Shown here one piece after another: positions 29,337 through 38,326 of a stretch of DNA of 64,000 bases (positions are counted from its first letter, which is position 1; each line of letters opens with the position of its first letter). The notes below the pieces were generated by a model. It saw nothing but the letters and a program-made list of their open reading frames with translations, did not search any database and had not been told where the DNA came from. Source of the DNA: Terriglobia bacterium (lineage in GTDB: Bacteria; Acidobacteriota; Terriglobia; Bryobacterales; Bryobacteraceae); contig JAIQFK010000016.1 of NCBI GenBank assembly GCA_020073305.1, forward strand, positions 62,001-126,000. Reading direction: 5' to 3'. Made by a program: the position numbers and the translations under genes.

Positions 29337-29680
29337 TTCAGATCCTCCGCTCTCGCGGCAAAGAACCGGCCAATGATGGCTGCCGTTTGCTCCCAATCTC
29401 TCGTCTCGGCCCGGAGTTGCTTGCGTCCGTCGCGGGTCAACCGGTAGAAGCGCGCCTTGCGGTTATTTTCCGAAGCGCCCCACTCGGAAGTAATCGAGCC
29501 TTCCTGCTCCAACTTCAACAGCACCGGATATAGGGTGCCTTGATTCAGTGTGAGCAGGTCCCCACTAATCTGCTCGATACGCCGTGCGATCCCGTAGCCA
29601 TGCAGAGGTCCTAACACGTCGAGAGTCTTGAGCACCATCAACGCCAGCGTGCCCTGCCGAACATCCGTTTTGTCCTTCAT
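29333..29680 (-). CDS. PadR family transcriptional regulator
   Basis: VRQGTLALMVLKTLDVLGPLHGYGIARRIEQIS...NQGTLYPVLLKLEQEGSITSEWG; GTGA overlap with downstream permease. Confidence 0.94.
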   Translation of the reverse strand: MKDKTDVRQGTLALMVLKTLDVLGPLHGYGIARRIEQISGDLLTLNQGTLYPVLLKLEQEGSITSEWGASENNRKARFYRLTRDGRKQLRAETRDWEQTAAIIGRFFAARAEDLK

Positions 29681-30135
29681 GTGGCTTATTGGGTTTCCAA
29701 CAGGAAGCATGACACACTCCCATTGGGAAAGCAACAGGACCACGTGATGGCTGGCTACGCCGCATTTCCAGTTTTGCGCCACATCGGTGGACCCGAGGAG
29801 CACCTCTCGGTTTCCATGCTCCCAGGAGATGGGGTTTAAAGACCGGGCACGTGGGCAGCGCGGCTCGTCGCATGGTTCCCCCAACGCGACTTCCCGTTCT
29901 TTTAGGATGTTCTGTGTTCAGCGCCTAATCGCGCGACGAGCGAACCGCTCGAATGCTGCAGATTGAAGTCAAATCCGGATGCCGGCACGTGCCTAGTCGA
30001 TCATCGCCGGAACAAGCATCACTTGCGCTATCCCGCCGCATCCGCATGAGGCAATTCGATGGAATGTCCCTGGGGCGCATTGCAGCCGCCGTCTCAGTTT
30101 TGGGGCTTAGTCCAGCCCACCCAGTCCCTGTTTCC

Positions 30136-31047
30136 TCAGGGATTGAAATAGGAATCTTTCATCATGCGGATGAACGACGTTTCCGATTCGGGAGAGGAGC
30201 TGATGCGCCAATCGGCTTCCTTGTTAACGTCGAACCAGATGACACACTTGATGAGGGGGAAGCTGGCGCGCAGGGTGGGGATGATAGCGTCGATCCACTT
30301 CGCCTTGTCACCGCCAGCTTGAGCGGACGCCATCTCTCCAATCATGATCGGCTTTTTCTTGGCTGCAAGGAGGGGGTAGATGTCTTTGAACACGTGCTGG
30401 AAGGTCTGCCAGCCGCCGTTCTTCGTGCCCCAGTTGTACCCATCCACCCCGGTCCAATCGACGTACGCATCGCCAGGGTAGTAGTCCATCGTAGTCCGGT
30501 TGCCTCCTTCGGTATCCGTGACATTCGGACACCACACCCAGACCACGTTGGTTGCACCCGCCGCGGCGAAGAGGTCGTGGATGTGTCGATAAGCGGAAAC
30601 GTACAGGGGGGCGTTATTACCGCTCCACCCTTCGTCGCCGTTCATCTCGGCGGCGAAGTCTAGGAAGAACTTCTTTCCGAGTGCTTTGGAGCCGTTTGCG
30701 CGGGCCAGGATCGTCGCATCGAGACTCCCGTCGACGATCTTGGCGAAGTCGATCTTGGCGGGTTCCCAATTGACAAGAGGAATGCGGCCAGCCGCCAGGT
30801 CTGCCTTGGTGATACTGCCGGTCCAGTCGTCGGCCCACGAATAATACGTGAGATGAACGGCGGGTGTCCGCCCAAGCTTCTCCGCCGTCTGGGCCAGGCC
30901 GCCAGCTCCGTAGTATAGTCCGAACAACGCACCCGATGAGGGCTCGAGAATGGACGATTCGCCAGCGTTTGCGGGGCTGGTGAGCAATCCGTTGGAAACC
31001 AAAATTACGGCGACAGCCAGGGCGGTTCTGCTGAGTATATTTCTCAT
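30136..31047 (-). CDS. Exported glycoside hydrolase family 26-like (endo-mannanase-like) protein
   Basis: Signal peptide MRNILSRTALAVAVILVSNG; FFLDFAAEMNGDEGWSG, VVWVWCPNV, PIMIGEMASAQAGG catalytic-region motifs. Confidence 0.82.
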   Translation of the reverse strand: MRNILSRTALAVAVILVSNGLLTSPANAGESSILEPSSGALFGLYYGAGGLAQTAEKLGRTPAVHLTYYSWADDWTGSITKADLAAGRIPLVNWEPAKIDFAKIVDGSLDATILARANGSKALGKKFFLDFAAEMNGDEGWSGNNAPLYVSAYRHIHDLFAAAGATNVVWVWCPNVTDTEGGNRTTMDYYPGDAYVDWTGVDGYNWGTKNGGWQTFQHVFKDIYPLLAAKKKPIMIGEMASAQAGGDKAKWIDAIIPTLRASFPLIKCVIWFDVNKEADWRISSSPESETSFIRMMKDSYFNP

Positions 31048-31257
31048 GGTAATGGCTCCTAAGGCTAACTTCAATTCCACGACTCTGCCCATTATTGAAT
31101 GCCGAACTGTGACAGATGCAACATAAGCTCCAGATAAACACAGGTGCGAGGCATGCGGCGCGCGCTGCCGTTCATTTCCAGGTCTGCTCATGGAGCCTCG
31201 CTACCAGCGCACTCCGCCTTTGAGGTGTGGCGGCGGTGCCGCGTGTTTGGAGCGCGG

Positions 31258-31728
31258 TTACTTCTTTAGCAGGGCATCGATGGCGGTCTGGGCGATGGCC
31301 TCATCGACCTCGGACGGGGCACCGCTGGCAGCGATGGCGCCGATGGTCTGGCCGTCTACCTTAATAGGCAGCCCGCCCTGGTTGGGGAAAGCGTCCGGGA
31401 AGGCAAGGACCTGGAGATCGCCGCCCTTGAGCTGGTCGGCGGCGTTTTTGGACGGATGCCCGTAGAGGGCCGCGTGCCGGGCCTTCTTCTGAGCGAATTG
31501 GATAGTATTGAGACCCGCACCGTCGGCTTTCTGGAGAAAGAGCAGGTTGCCGCTCTCATCCACGATGCAGAGGGTCACCTGCACGCTGCGCTTCTGCGCT
31601 TCGGCCTCGGCGGCGGCGACCATTGTCTTGATGGCTGCCAGATTCAACCACTTTTTTGTCGGAAGGTCAGCGGCGGATGTCAATGTCATAAGAGAAATGA
31701 GGAGCGCAACAAGTTTGGACATGCGCAT
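31258..31728 (-). CDS. GlcG/HbpS family heme-binding-like protein
   Basis: Signal peptide; VQVTLCIVDESGNLLFLQKADGAGLNTIQFAQKKA...GQTIGAIAASGAPSEVDEAIAQ. Confidence 0.88.
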   Translation of the reverse strand: MRMSKLVALLISLMTLTSAADLPTKKWLNLAAIKTMVAAAEAEAQKRSVQVTLCIVDESGNLLFLQKADGAGLNTIQFAQKKARHAALYGHPSKNAADQLKGGDLQVLAFPDAFPNQGGLPIKVDGQTIGAIAASGAPSEVDEAIAQTAIDALLKK

Positions 31729-32202
31729 TATACTAGCAACTCAACGAGAGTTGAGGGCAGGTGAGGCATGTCTCGCCTTGCCGGTGATGCCAACGTTGCG
31801 GACAGCGTCCAGTCCCGATTCCGGATCAAGGGCGCGGCCATTTTGCAGGACAATGTTATAAGTTAATAGACAAGGAAATAGAGTACCGGTCGCATCGAAG
31901 TACTCCCCCTTTCAGAGATCGCCCACAGGCAGAAACTTATTGTCGGAGTCCCGCTTGCCAGTACAGCACGCCTATGAGCGGCATCGAGGCCTGCATCTCG
32001 CCGGGCTAAACCTGCCAGCCAACGCCGTCACCACCGCAACTCGGTATTAGGCTCGTCTGCTGCACCGATTCCTCAGCGCTTGCCGGTACGGGTGGTTCGA
32101 GATTCGAATCAGATACTTCCGGTTCAACCAAGGTACGTGACCCGATTCGGGGTTTGCCAATACCTGGCATTCAAATGCTACAATGCGTTCTGCAAGACGG
32201 CC

Positions 32203-32625
32203 TTGAGTACACACGAGGATTTTGGGAGAACTGTCGAGCACAGGGGCCCCTCGGATCGTTCTTTCGGGGTCACGTTGGGCCTTGTGTTTGTGGCTATTGC
32301 GTTGGCGCCGGTACGACACAGCGGGCCAGTGCGCACGTGGGCCCTTGAATTTGGCGTCGGGTTGTTGGCGATAGCACTAATACGACCTTCGCTACTTAGT
32401 ATTGCTAACCGATGGTGGATGCGGTTCGGCGTACTATTGAACCGCGTAACCAACCCGGTCCTCATGGCGGTACTCTTTTACCTTGTGATCACACCGATCG
32501 GCGTCATCGTTCGGCTACTTGACAACAATTTATTGCCCGTCGATTTCGATGCGGAACGCCAAAGTTACTGGATCGAACGGAAGCCACCGGGGCCGGCGCC
32601 CGAGACAATGACGCAGCAGTTTTGA
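32203..32625 (+). CDS. SxtJ family membrane protein
   Basis: STHEDFGR...SDRSFG...NRWWMRFGVLLNRVTNPVLMAVLFYLVITPIGVIVRLL...PPGPAPETMTQQF; TTG start at 32203 is in frame (ORF track starts at 32080). Confidence 0.75.
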   Translation: MSTHEDFGRTVEHRGPSDRSFGVTLGLVFVAIALAPVRHSGPVRTWALEFGVGLLAIALIRPSLLSIANRWWMRFGVLLNRVTNPVLMAVLFYLVITPIGVIVRLLDNNLLPVDFDAERQSYWIERKPPGPAPETMTQQF

Positions 32626-32634
32626 GGAGCCAGT

Positions 32635-32784
32635 ATGAGCTTTTTGGCAGAACTATGGGCATTTTTGAGAGCCCGGAAGAAACTCTGGCTCGTACCGATC
32701 ATCATATTGATGCTTGCCTTAGGCGCATTGCTGGTTCTAGCTCAGAGCTCAGCGGTTGCGCCTTTCATTTACACACTTTTCTGA
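32635..32784 (+). CDS. DUF5989-like 49-aa single-TM protein, not in supplied ORF track
   Basis: MSFLAELWAFLRARKKLWLVPIIILMLALGALLVLAQSSAVAPFIYTLF translated by hand; lies 9 nt after SxtJ stop, preceded by gaggag. Confidence 0.85.
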   Translation: MSFLAELWAFLRARKKLWLVPIIILMLALGALLVLAQSSAVAPFIYTLF

Positions 32785-32800
32785 GCTTGTTGGGGGGACC

Positions 32801-34636
32801 GTGCGCATCCTGGGCATCTCGGCGTTTTATCACGATAGTGCGGCGGCCCTGATCGAGAACGGTAAAGTCATTGCCGCTGCGCAGGAAGAACGCTTTTCTC
32901 GAAAGAAACACGACGCGCGCTTCCCGCACCATGCGGTCACTTACTGTCTGAAGGAAGGCAATGCAGCCCTAGACAGTCTGAACTACATCGTCTTCTATGA
33001 CAAGCCGTTCCTGAAATTCGAGAGACTGCTTGAGACTTACCTGAAGTTTGCGCCCGCGGGGTTCCGATCCTTTCAGATGGCTATTCCACTGTGGGTCAGG
33101 GAGAAACTATTTCAGAAGAACCTTCTGCGAAAGGAACTTCAGCTTTATGGCCAGGAGTTCGACTGGCAAAACAAGCTATTGTTTACCGAACACCATTTGA
33201 GTCACGCGGCAAGTGCGTTTTATCCCTCACCTTTCAAAGAAGCAGTGGTTCTTACCATGGATGGTGTCGGGGAGTGGGCGACGACATCTGTGGGACTTGG
33301 CCGCGGCAACCATCTCGAACTCATTAAGGAAATCCACTTTCCACACTCGCTGGGGTTGCTCTATTCTGCATTTACCTTCTATACGGGGTTTAAGGTTAAC
33401 TCTGGGGAGTACAAGCTCATGGGCCTGGCTCCCTACGGTGAACCTCGCTATGCTCAGACCATCCTGGATAACCTCATTGACGTAAAGGCCGACGGTTCCT
33501 TTCGCTTGAACCTGGAGTTTTTTGAATATTGCACGGGGCTGACCATGACGAATGGCCGGTTCAACGACCTGTTTGGCGGCCCTCCTCGCCAGCCCCGCGA
33601 GCCCATAACACAGCGGCACATGGATCTGGCTGCATCGATTCAGATGGTGCTTGAGGATGTAGTAGTGAAGATGACACGCACGCTAGCAGCACAAACGGGC
33701 GCTAGCAACCTGTGCTTAGCGGGAGGCGTAGCATTGAATTGCGTTGCCAACGGAAAGGTGCTGCGCGACGGACGGTTCCAGGGCATATGGACGCAGCCAG
33801 CCGCGGGGGACGCCGGCGGCGCCCTTGGCGCAGCACTCGCCGCGTATCATCTTTATGGAGGCCAGCCTCGGACCGTCAGCAGTGATGCGGACGGCATGGC
33901 GGGCGCTTATCTTGGACCATCATTTTGCCAGCAAGAGATAGAGGAGCGCCTAAACTCAGTGGGCGGCCGCTTTACAACGGTCGACGACGACTGCTTGCTG
34001 CATCTATCTGAGCGCACCCTGGCAGAGGGGAAGGCGCTCGGCTGGTTTCAGGGCCGAATGGAGTTTGGACCGCGGGCACTGGGGGCGCGTTCCATTTTGG
34101 GCGATGCGCGGTCTCCTGTGATGCAGTCCGTATTGAATCTGAAAGTGAAATACCGTGAATCGTTCCGTCCGTTTGCTCCGTCAGTTTTGCGCGAGGATGT
34201 CACAGATTGGTTCGAACTCGACGCGGACAGCCCGTACATGCTGCTCGTCGCGGATGTGGTTCAACAGCGGCGCATCCCCATGACGGAGCAGCAACGGAAT
34301 TTGTTTGGGATTGACAAGTTGAAGGTTCCCCGCTCGGAAATTCCCGCTGTGACGCACGTGGACTATTCAGCCAGGATTCAGACGGTGCATCGCGAGACCA
34401 ATCCTCGCTATCACGCGCTCATCTCCCTTTTCAAAGACCGCACGGGGTGTCCGGTGATTGTGAACACGAGTTTCAATGTCCGGGGCGAGCCGATTGTGTG
34501 CACTCCCGAAGACGCCTTTCGCTGCTTCATGGGAACGGACATCGATGCTCTGGCAATCGGAAATTGTTTCCTGAGGAAAGATGAGCAGGATTCGAGCCTA
34601 AAGAGGAACTATGAGAGCGCCTTCGAGCCCGATTAG
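32801..34636 (+). CDS. Carbamoyltransferase (NodU/SxtI family)
   Basis: VRILGISAFYHDSAAALIENGKVIAAAQEERFSRKKHDARFP; EHHLSHAASAF; GRMEFGPRALGARSIL; GTG start at 32801. Confidence 0.95.
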   Translation: MRILGISAFYHDSAAALIENGKVIAAAQEERFSRKKHDARFPHHAVTYCLKEGNAALDSLNYIVFYDKPFLKFERLLETYLKFAPAGFRSFQMAIPLWVREKLFQKNLLRKELQLYGQEFDWQNKLLFTEHHLSHAASAFYPSPFKEAVVLTMDGVGEWATTSVGLGRGNHLELIKEIHFPHSLGLLYSAFTFYTGFKVNSGEYKLMGLAPYGEPRYAQTILDNLIDVKADGSFRLNLEFFEYCTGLTMTNGRFNDLFGGPPRQPREPITQRHMDLAASIQMVLEDVVVKMTRTLAAQTGASNLCLAGGVALNCVANGKVLRDGRFQGIWTQPAAGDAGGALGAALAAYHLYGGQPRTVSSDADGMAGAYLGPSFCQQEIEERLNSVGGRFTTVDDDCLLHLSERTLAEGKALGWFQGRMEFGPRALGARSILGDARSPVMQSVLNLKVKYRESFRPFAPSVLREDVTDWFELDADSPYMLLVADVVQQRRIPMTEQQRNLFGIDKLKVPRSEIPAVTHVDYSARIQTVHRETNPRYHALISLFKDRTGCPVIVNTSFNVRGEPIVCTPEDAFRCFMGTDIDALAIGNCFLRKDEQDSSLKRNYESAFEPD

Positions 34637-35029
34637 GGGTGCCGTTGATTTTCGGGGCTGGGGCAACTGGACAGTCCTTTGGAGCAGCTGAACCAGGAGA
34701 TGGATTTCTCGCTGTGACTTACTGTCCACTTAAAAACGCTTGGCATGTTCGATTCATAACGCTATCACCTCAATATTACTCCGCAAGAAGAAGCGTCCCG
34801 ATCAAGCGCCAACCGCCGCCGGCATCACTGGCGGGGCAGTGACTCTGTTTCAGCCCGCATTCGCGATTAGGACTATACTGGTCCGCGAAACGGTGATTGT
34901 ACGTGGCCACTCGATCGCAAGCAGTTGCGCCAGAACTTCGCGGTTCCCGATAGTCGGACGCCGAGATTCGGCTCACGTTTCAGCCGAAGGGAGACCTGTG
35001 GCGGGCGCTGCGTAGTTGTCCAGGACCGC

Positions 35030-35962
35030 ATGAGCTTCAGGATTCCGCATCCAGTCATTCAGGTCTCCGGATTCCGCAAGACCTACGGCCGGACAGTGGC
35101 GGTCGACGAGGTGTCGTTCGACGTCAACGATGGTGAGATTTTTGGGTTGATCGGGCCCAACGGCGCCGGGAAGACCACCACCATGGAGTGCGTCGAAGGT
35201 TTGCGTACGCCCGACCGGGGGACCGTCACGGTGCTCGGCCTTGATCCCTTCCGCGACGTCTACAAGCTGCAGGACCGGATCGGGGTGCAGCTTCAACAGG
35301 CGCAGCTTCAGAAACGGATCAAGGTTTGGGAGGCGGTACATCTCTGGGCTTCTCTTTACCGGAAGAAGGCGGCAGATGGCGACCGGTTGCTCGACCAACT
35401 CGGCCTTGCCGACAAACGGAACGCATGGTTCATGAACCTCTCGGGCGGCCAGAAGCAGCGGCTGTTCATTGTCCTTGCGCTGATCAACGATCCGGAAGTA
35501 GTGTTCCTCGACGAGCTGACCACTGGCCTCGACCCGCAGTCGCGGCGGGCGATCTGGGATTTGGTGCGCGGCATTCGCGAGCGCGGCAAGACGGTCTTCT
35601 TGACCACTCATCTCATGGAAGAAGCCGAGCGGTTGTGCGACCGGGTGGCAATCATCGAGCACGGCCGTATCATCGACATCGACACGCCGGACAGATTGGT
35701 CGACCGGCACTGCCCTGAGCGTACCGTCGTGCTGGCGACGGACGACCCGATCGCCGAAGAACGATTTCGAGCGATCGCGCGAGTTGAGGCGGTGAGCTGC
35801 CGAGAATTCCGATTCACGATTCGCGGCCGGGGCGACGACTTCGTGACCGAGGTGATCCATTGCCTATCCGAGAACCGAATTCGGGTCACCGACTTTCGCA
35901 CCGTGCTCCCCAACCTCGAGGACGTGTTTCTCAAATTGACCGGTCACTCGATTCGCGACTAG
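35030..35962 (+). CDS. ABC-2 type transporter ATP-binding protein
   Basis: GLIGPNGAGKTTTMECVEG, LSGGQKQRLFIVLALINDPEVVFLDELTTGLDP. Confidence 0.94.
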   Translation: MSFRIPHPVIQVSGFRKTYGRTVAVDEVSFDVNDGEIFGLIGPNGAGKTTTMECVEGLRTPDRGTVTVLGLDPFRDVYKLQDRIGVQLQQAQLQKRIKVWEAVHLWASLYRKKAADGDRLLDQLGLADKRNAWFMNLSGGQKQRLFIVLALINDPEVVFLDELTTGLDPQSRRAIWDLVRGIRERGKTVFLTTHLMEEAERLCDRVAIIEHGRIIDIDTPDRLVDRHCPERTVVLATDDPIAEERFRAIARVEAVSCREFRFTIRGRGDDFVTEVIHCLSENRIRVTDFRTVLPNLEDVFLKLTGHSIRD

Positions 35963-35972
35963 GCTGATAACA

Positions 35973-36722
35973 ATGCTGCGTGGCCTCTGGATACTCACTT
36001 GGGTCGAGATCAAGATTTTTCTGCGGGAACCGCTCGGGGCGTTCGGGACGATTGGCATCCCCGTGTTGGTATTTGTGGTACTGGGTCGAATCGTTGGCGC
36101 CGGACCCGCACCGCGCTCCTCCGCCGCGAGCGATTATATCCGTGCCGGCCTGCCAGTTTTCGCTTCGGTCCTGATTGCCATCAGCGCGGTCCTGTCGCTG
36201 GTCACGATCATCTCGATCTATCGCGAGGGCGGCATCCTCAAACGCCTCCGCGCCACCCCTCTGCGTCCGCAGACTATCCTCACCGCCCACGTATTCGTCA
36301 AACTACTGCTCACTGCGCTCACGCTGATCTTGATGGTGCTGGCAGGCAAACGCTACTACCCGGTTGATGTCCATGTTCCGGTATTCGGATTTGCGATCGC
36401 GCTCCTGATCAGCACCTTTAGCATGCTGTCCATCGGTTTTCTCATTGCCAGCATCGTTCCCACTGCGCGCTTCGCGCAGCCAATCGGCGCCGCCATCCTG
36501 TATCCGATGCTAGCCCTCTCGGGACTCTTCGTCCCGGTCGAGTCGCTGCCTCTGGCGCTGCAAACGGCCGCGCGGGTGCTGCCGCTAACCTACACAGTTT
36601 CGCTGCTCGAAGGAATCTGGAAGGGCGACGCCTGGTCGGCTCACGTCGGCGACATCGCGGCACTGTCCGTGGTGTTTGTCGTTTGCACGGCGCTCTCGGC
36701 AAAGGTGTTTCGTTGGGAGTAA
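35973..36722 (+). CDS. ABC-2 type transporter permease
   Basis: Six-TM ABC2_membrane-like pattern, MLRGLWILTWVEIKIFLREPLGAF; follows ATPase by 10 nt. Confidence 0.88.
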   Translation: MLRGLWILTWVEIKIFLREPLGAFGTIGIPVLVFVVLGRIVGAGPAPRSSAASDYIRAGLPVFASVLIAISAVLSLVTIISIYREGGILKRLRATPLRPQTILTAHVFVKLLLTALTLILMVLAGKRYYPVDVHVPVFGFAIALLISTFSMLSIGFLIASIVPTARFAQPIGAAILYPMLALSGLFVPVESLPLALQTAARVLPLTYTVSLLEGIWKGDAWSAHVGDIAALSVVFVVCTALSAKVFRWE

Positions 36723-36817
36723 CACGACAAGTGCACACTCGGTCAAGGTACGCTTTCGAGCAGTTAGTTAGTACATCGATGGCGTGACTTTGAAGGAATA
36801 TCGGCCCCAGGACGCCA

Positions 36818-37305
36818 TCATTGACCCGCCGGTCCTCTCTTCAGCAGCGCGGGCCAGTTGGCGATCACCGTCAACGGCTCCGCGGCTTGTTGCTGCGGCG
36901 TGGCGCGCACCAGGAACCTCTGGCCATCCGGGGCGGCGGCATAGGGGCTATAACCGGTATCTACCGCGGGAAGCGGAAACAGCTCGCGCGGGGCGGAAAC
37001 CTCCACTGCGTCCGATTCAACCGCCTTGTCCACGGAGAGCGACCCTTCAGCGGAGTTCCTTCGATCAACTCCATCACGAAATAATTCGGACCGACGTCGG
37101 AAAGCTGGCAGATGTGCGGATGATTCAGCGCGGAGATGGCACGCGCTTCACGCTCGAACCGTTCGCTGAATTTGTCTTTGACGACCTTGATAGCAACGGT
37201 GCGATCCAAGCGCGTGTCGCGCGCGCGGTAGACCTCACCCATGCCGCCTGCAGCGATCGGTTCCAAAATCTCGTACGGGCCTAGCTTGCTGCCTGCCGGC
37301 GGCAT
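36818..37305 (-). pseudogene. Ser/Thr protein kinase remnant with internal deletion and frameshift
   Basis: N-terminal kinase part MPPAGSKLGPYEILEPIAAGGMGEVYRARDTRLDRTVAIKVVKDKF...VMELIEGTPLKG; the next frame gives LSVDKAVESDAVEVSAPRELF...YAAAPDGQRFLVRA...LTVIANWPALLKRG, like a WD40-kinase C-terminus. Confidence 0.8.
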
Positions 37306-37509
37306 ACGTGTTCTCGTATGCGGACGAGTATATCGCGATGCCGCGGTGCGCCGATCATCCCGTGAAGGGACAGAACGGTCAAGCGGCGAAATGGGCCGGA
37401 CCCGCTTTCCAGGGGGTCGAGCCAGCCCAAAGGCTGGCGCGCCGCCAAGAATGGCCGCCTGACAAATCTTAGTTGGAGCGCGACGGATTCAGTAACTGCT
37501 CCGCTCCTT

Positions 37510-38253
37510 TCAGTCCCGGCTCGGTAAAGACGTTTCGATCTGGCGGATGGCGTTCTGGGCGGCGCGAGAGAGATCGAGCGGGGGCACCAGACCGAAGCCG
37601 CGGCCGGCGGGCGCTACGCGTTCGGCTTTGGCCGCGAGGTCGCGCAGGGCGGGCAGATCCGTCTGATCGCCGAAGTCGCCGATAGCACGCAGCGCAGCGA
37701 GGCGCAGCGTGACGTCGTGGGTAGCCATCAATTTTCGCGCGACAGCCAGCACTCGCGGATCTTCGAACTGAGCGGCGCGGCTGAGGGCCATAGCGGCAAC
37801 CGGCCCGCCACTTTCCGCGAGGTTGAGTAGAGCCGGCAAAACGTCCGGGTCCTGATATTGCGCGAGACCTTCCAGGGCATTGGTCGCAACGATCAGGTTG
37901 GGATCACGCGCGGCGCGGGCCAGGGGCTCGATCAGCTCCGGCCTGCCCAGTGCACCGAGTTCGCGAGCCGCGGCGGCGCGCATCTCAGGATCCGCCGATG
38001 CAAGCGCGCTTTTGAGTTCTTCGACCGCACCGGCCTCGCGGAGATTGCGAGCGGCACAGGCGCGAACCTCCGGACTCTCGAGCGCGCGCGCCAGGGCAGC
38101 AATGGCTTCGGGCGACCGTACACCGCGCAGTTCGTAGCAGGCGTTGTTGCGTTCGGCGACGTTGAACTCCGCGGCGAGCATGCGCGCGGTGGCTGAGTCT
38201 TGAGCGCGAGCGGCGAGAGTAGCAAAGCTGAAAAACAAAATGGCGATTTTCAT
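37510..38253 (-). CDS. Exported HEAT-repeat protein
   Basis: MKIAILFFSFATLAARAQ signal; repeated SPEVRACAARNLREAGAVEELKSALASADPEMRAAAARELGALG units. Confidence 0.82.
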   Translation of the reverse strand: MKIAILFFSFATLAARAQDSATARMLAAEFNVAERNNACYELRGVRSPEAIAALARALESPEVRACAARNLREAGAVEELKSALASADPEMRAAAARELGALGRPELIEPLARAARDPNLIVATNALEGLAQYQDPDVLPALLNLAESGGPVAAMALSRAAQFEDPRVLAVARKLMATHDVTLRLAALRAIGDFGDQTDLPALRDLAAKAERVAPAGRGFGLVPPLDLSRAAQNAIRQIETSLPSRD

Positions 38254-38326
38254 GGTGGCTCCTGGGCAGAAGGCCGCAGGTCCCCGCCAAAACCGGGCGT
38301 GGACCTGCGCTACATCTGCAGCAACG

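Noticed and set aside
31740-32200. Possible regulatory RNA or gene upstream of SxtJ
   Set aside because: No convincing structure or ORF could be supported by eye.
34637-35029. Short ORFs between carbamoyltransferase and ABC-2 ATPase
   Set aside because: No recognisable motifs, conflicting frames; treated as non-coding.
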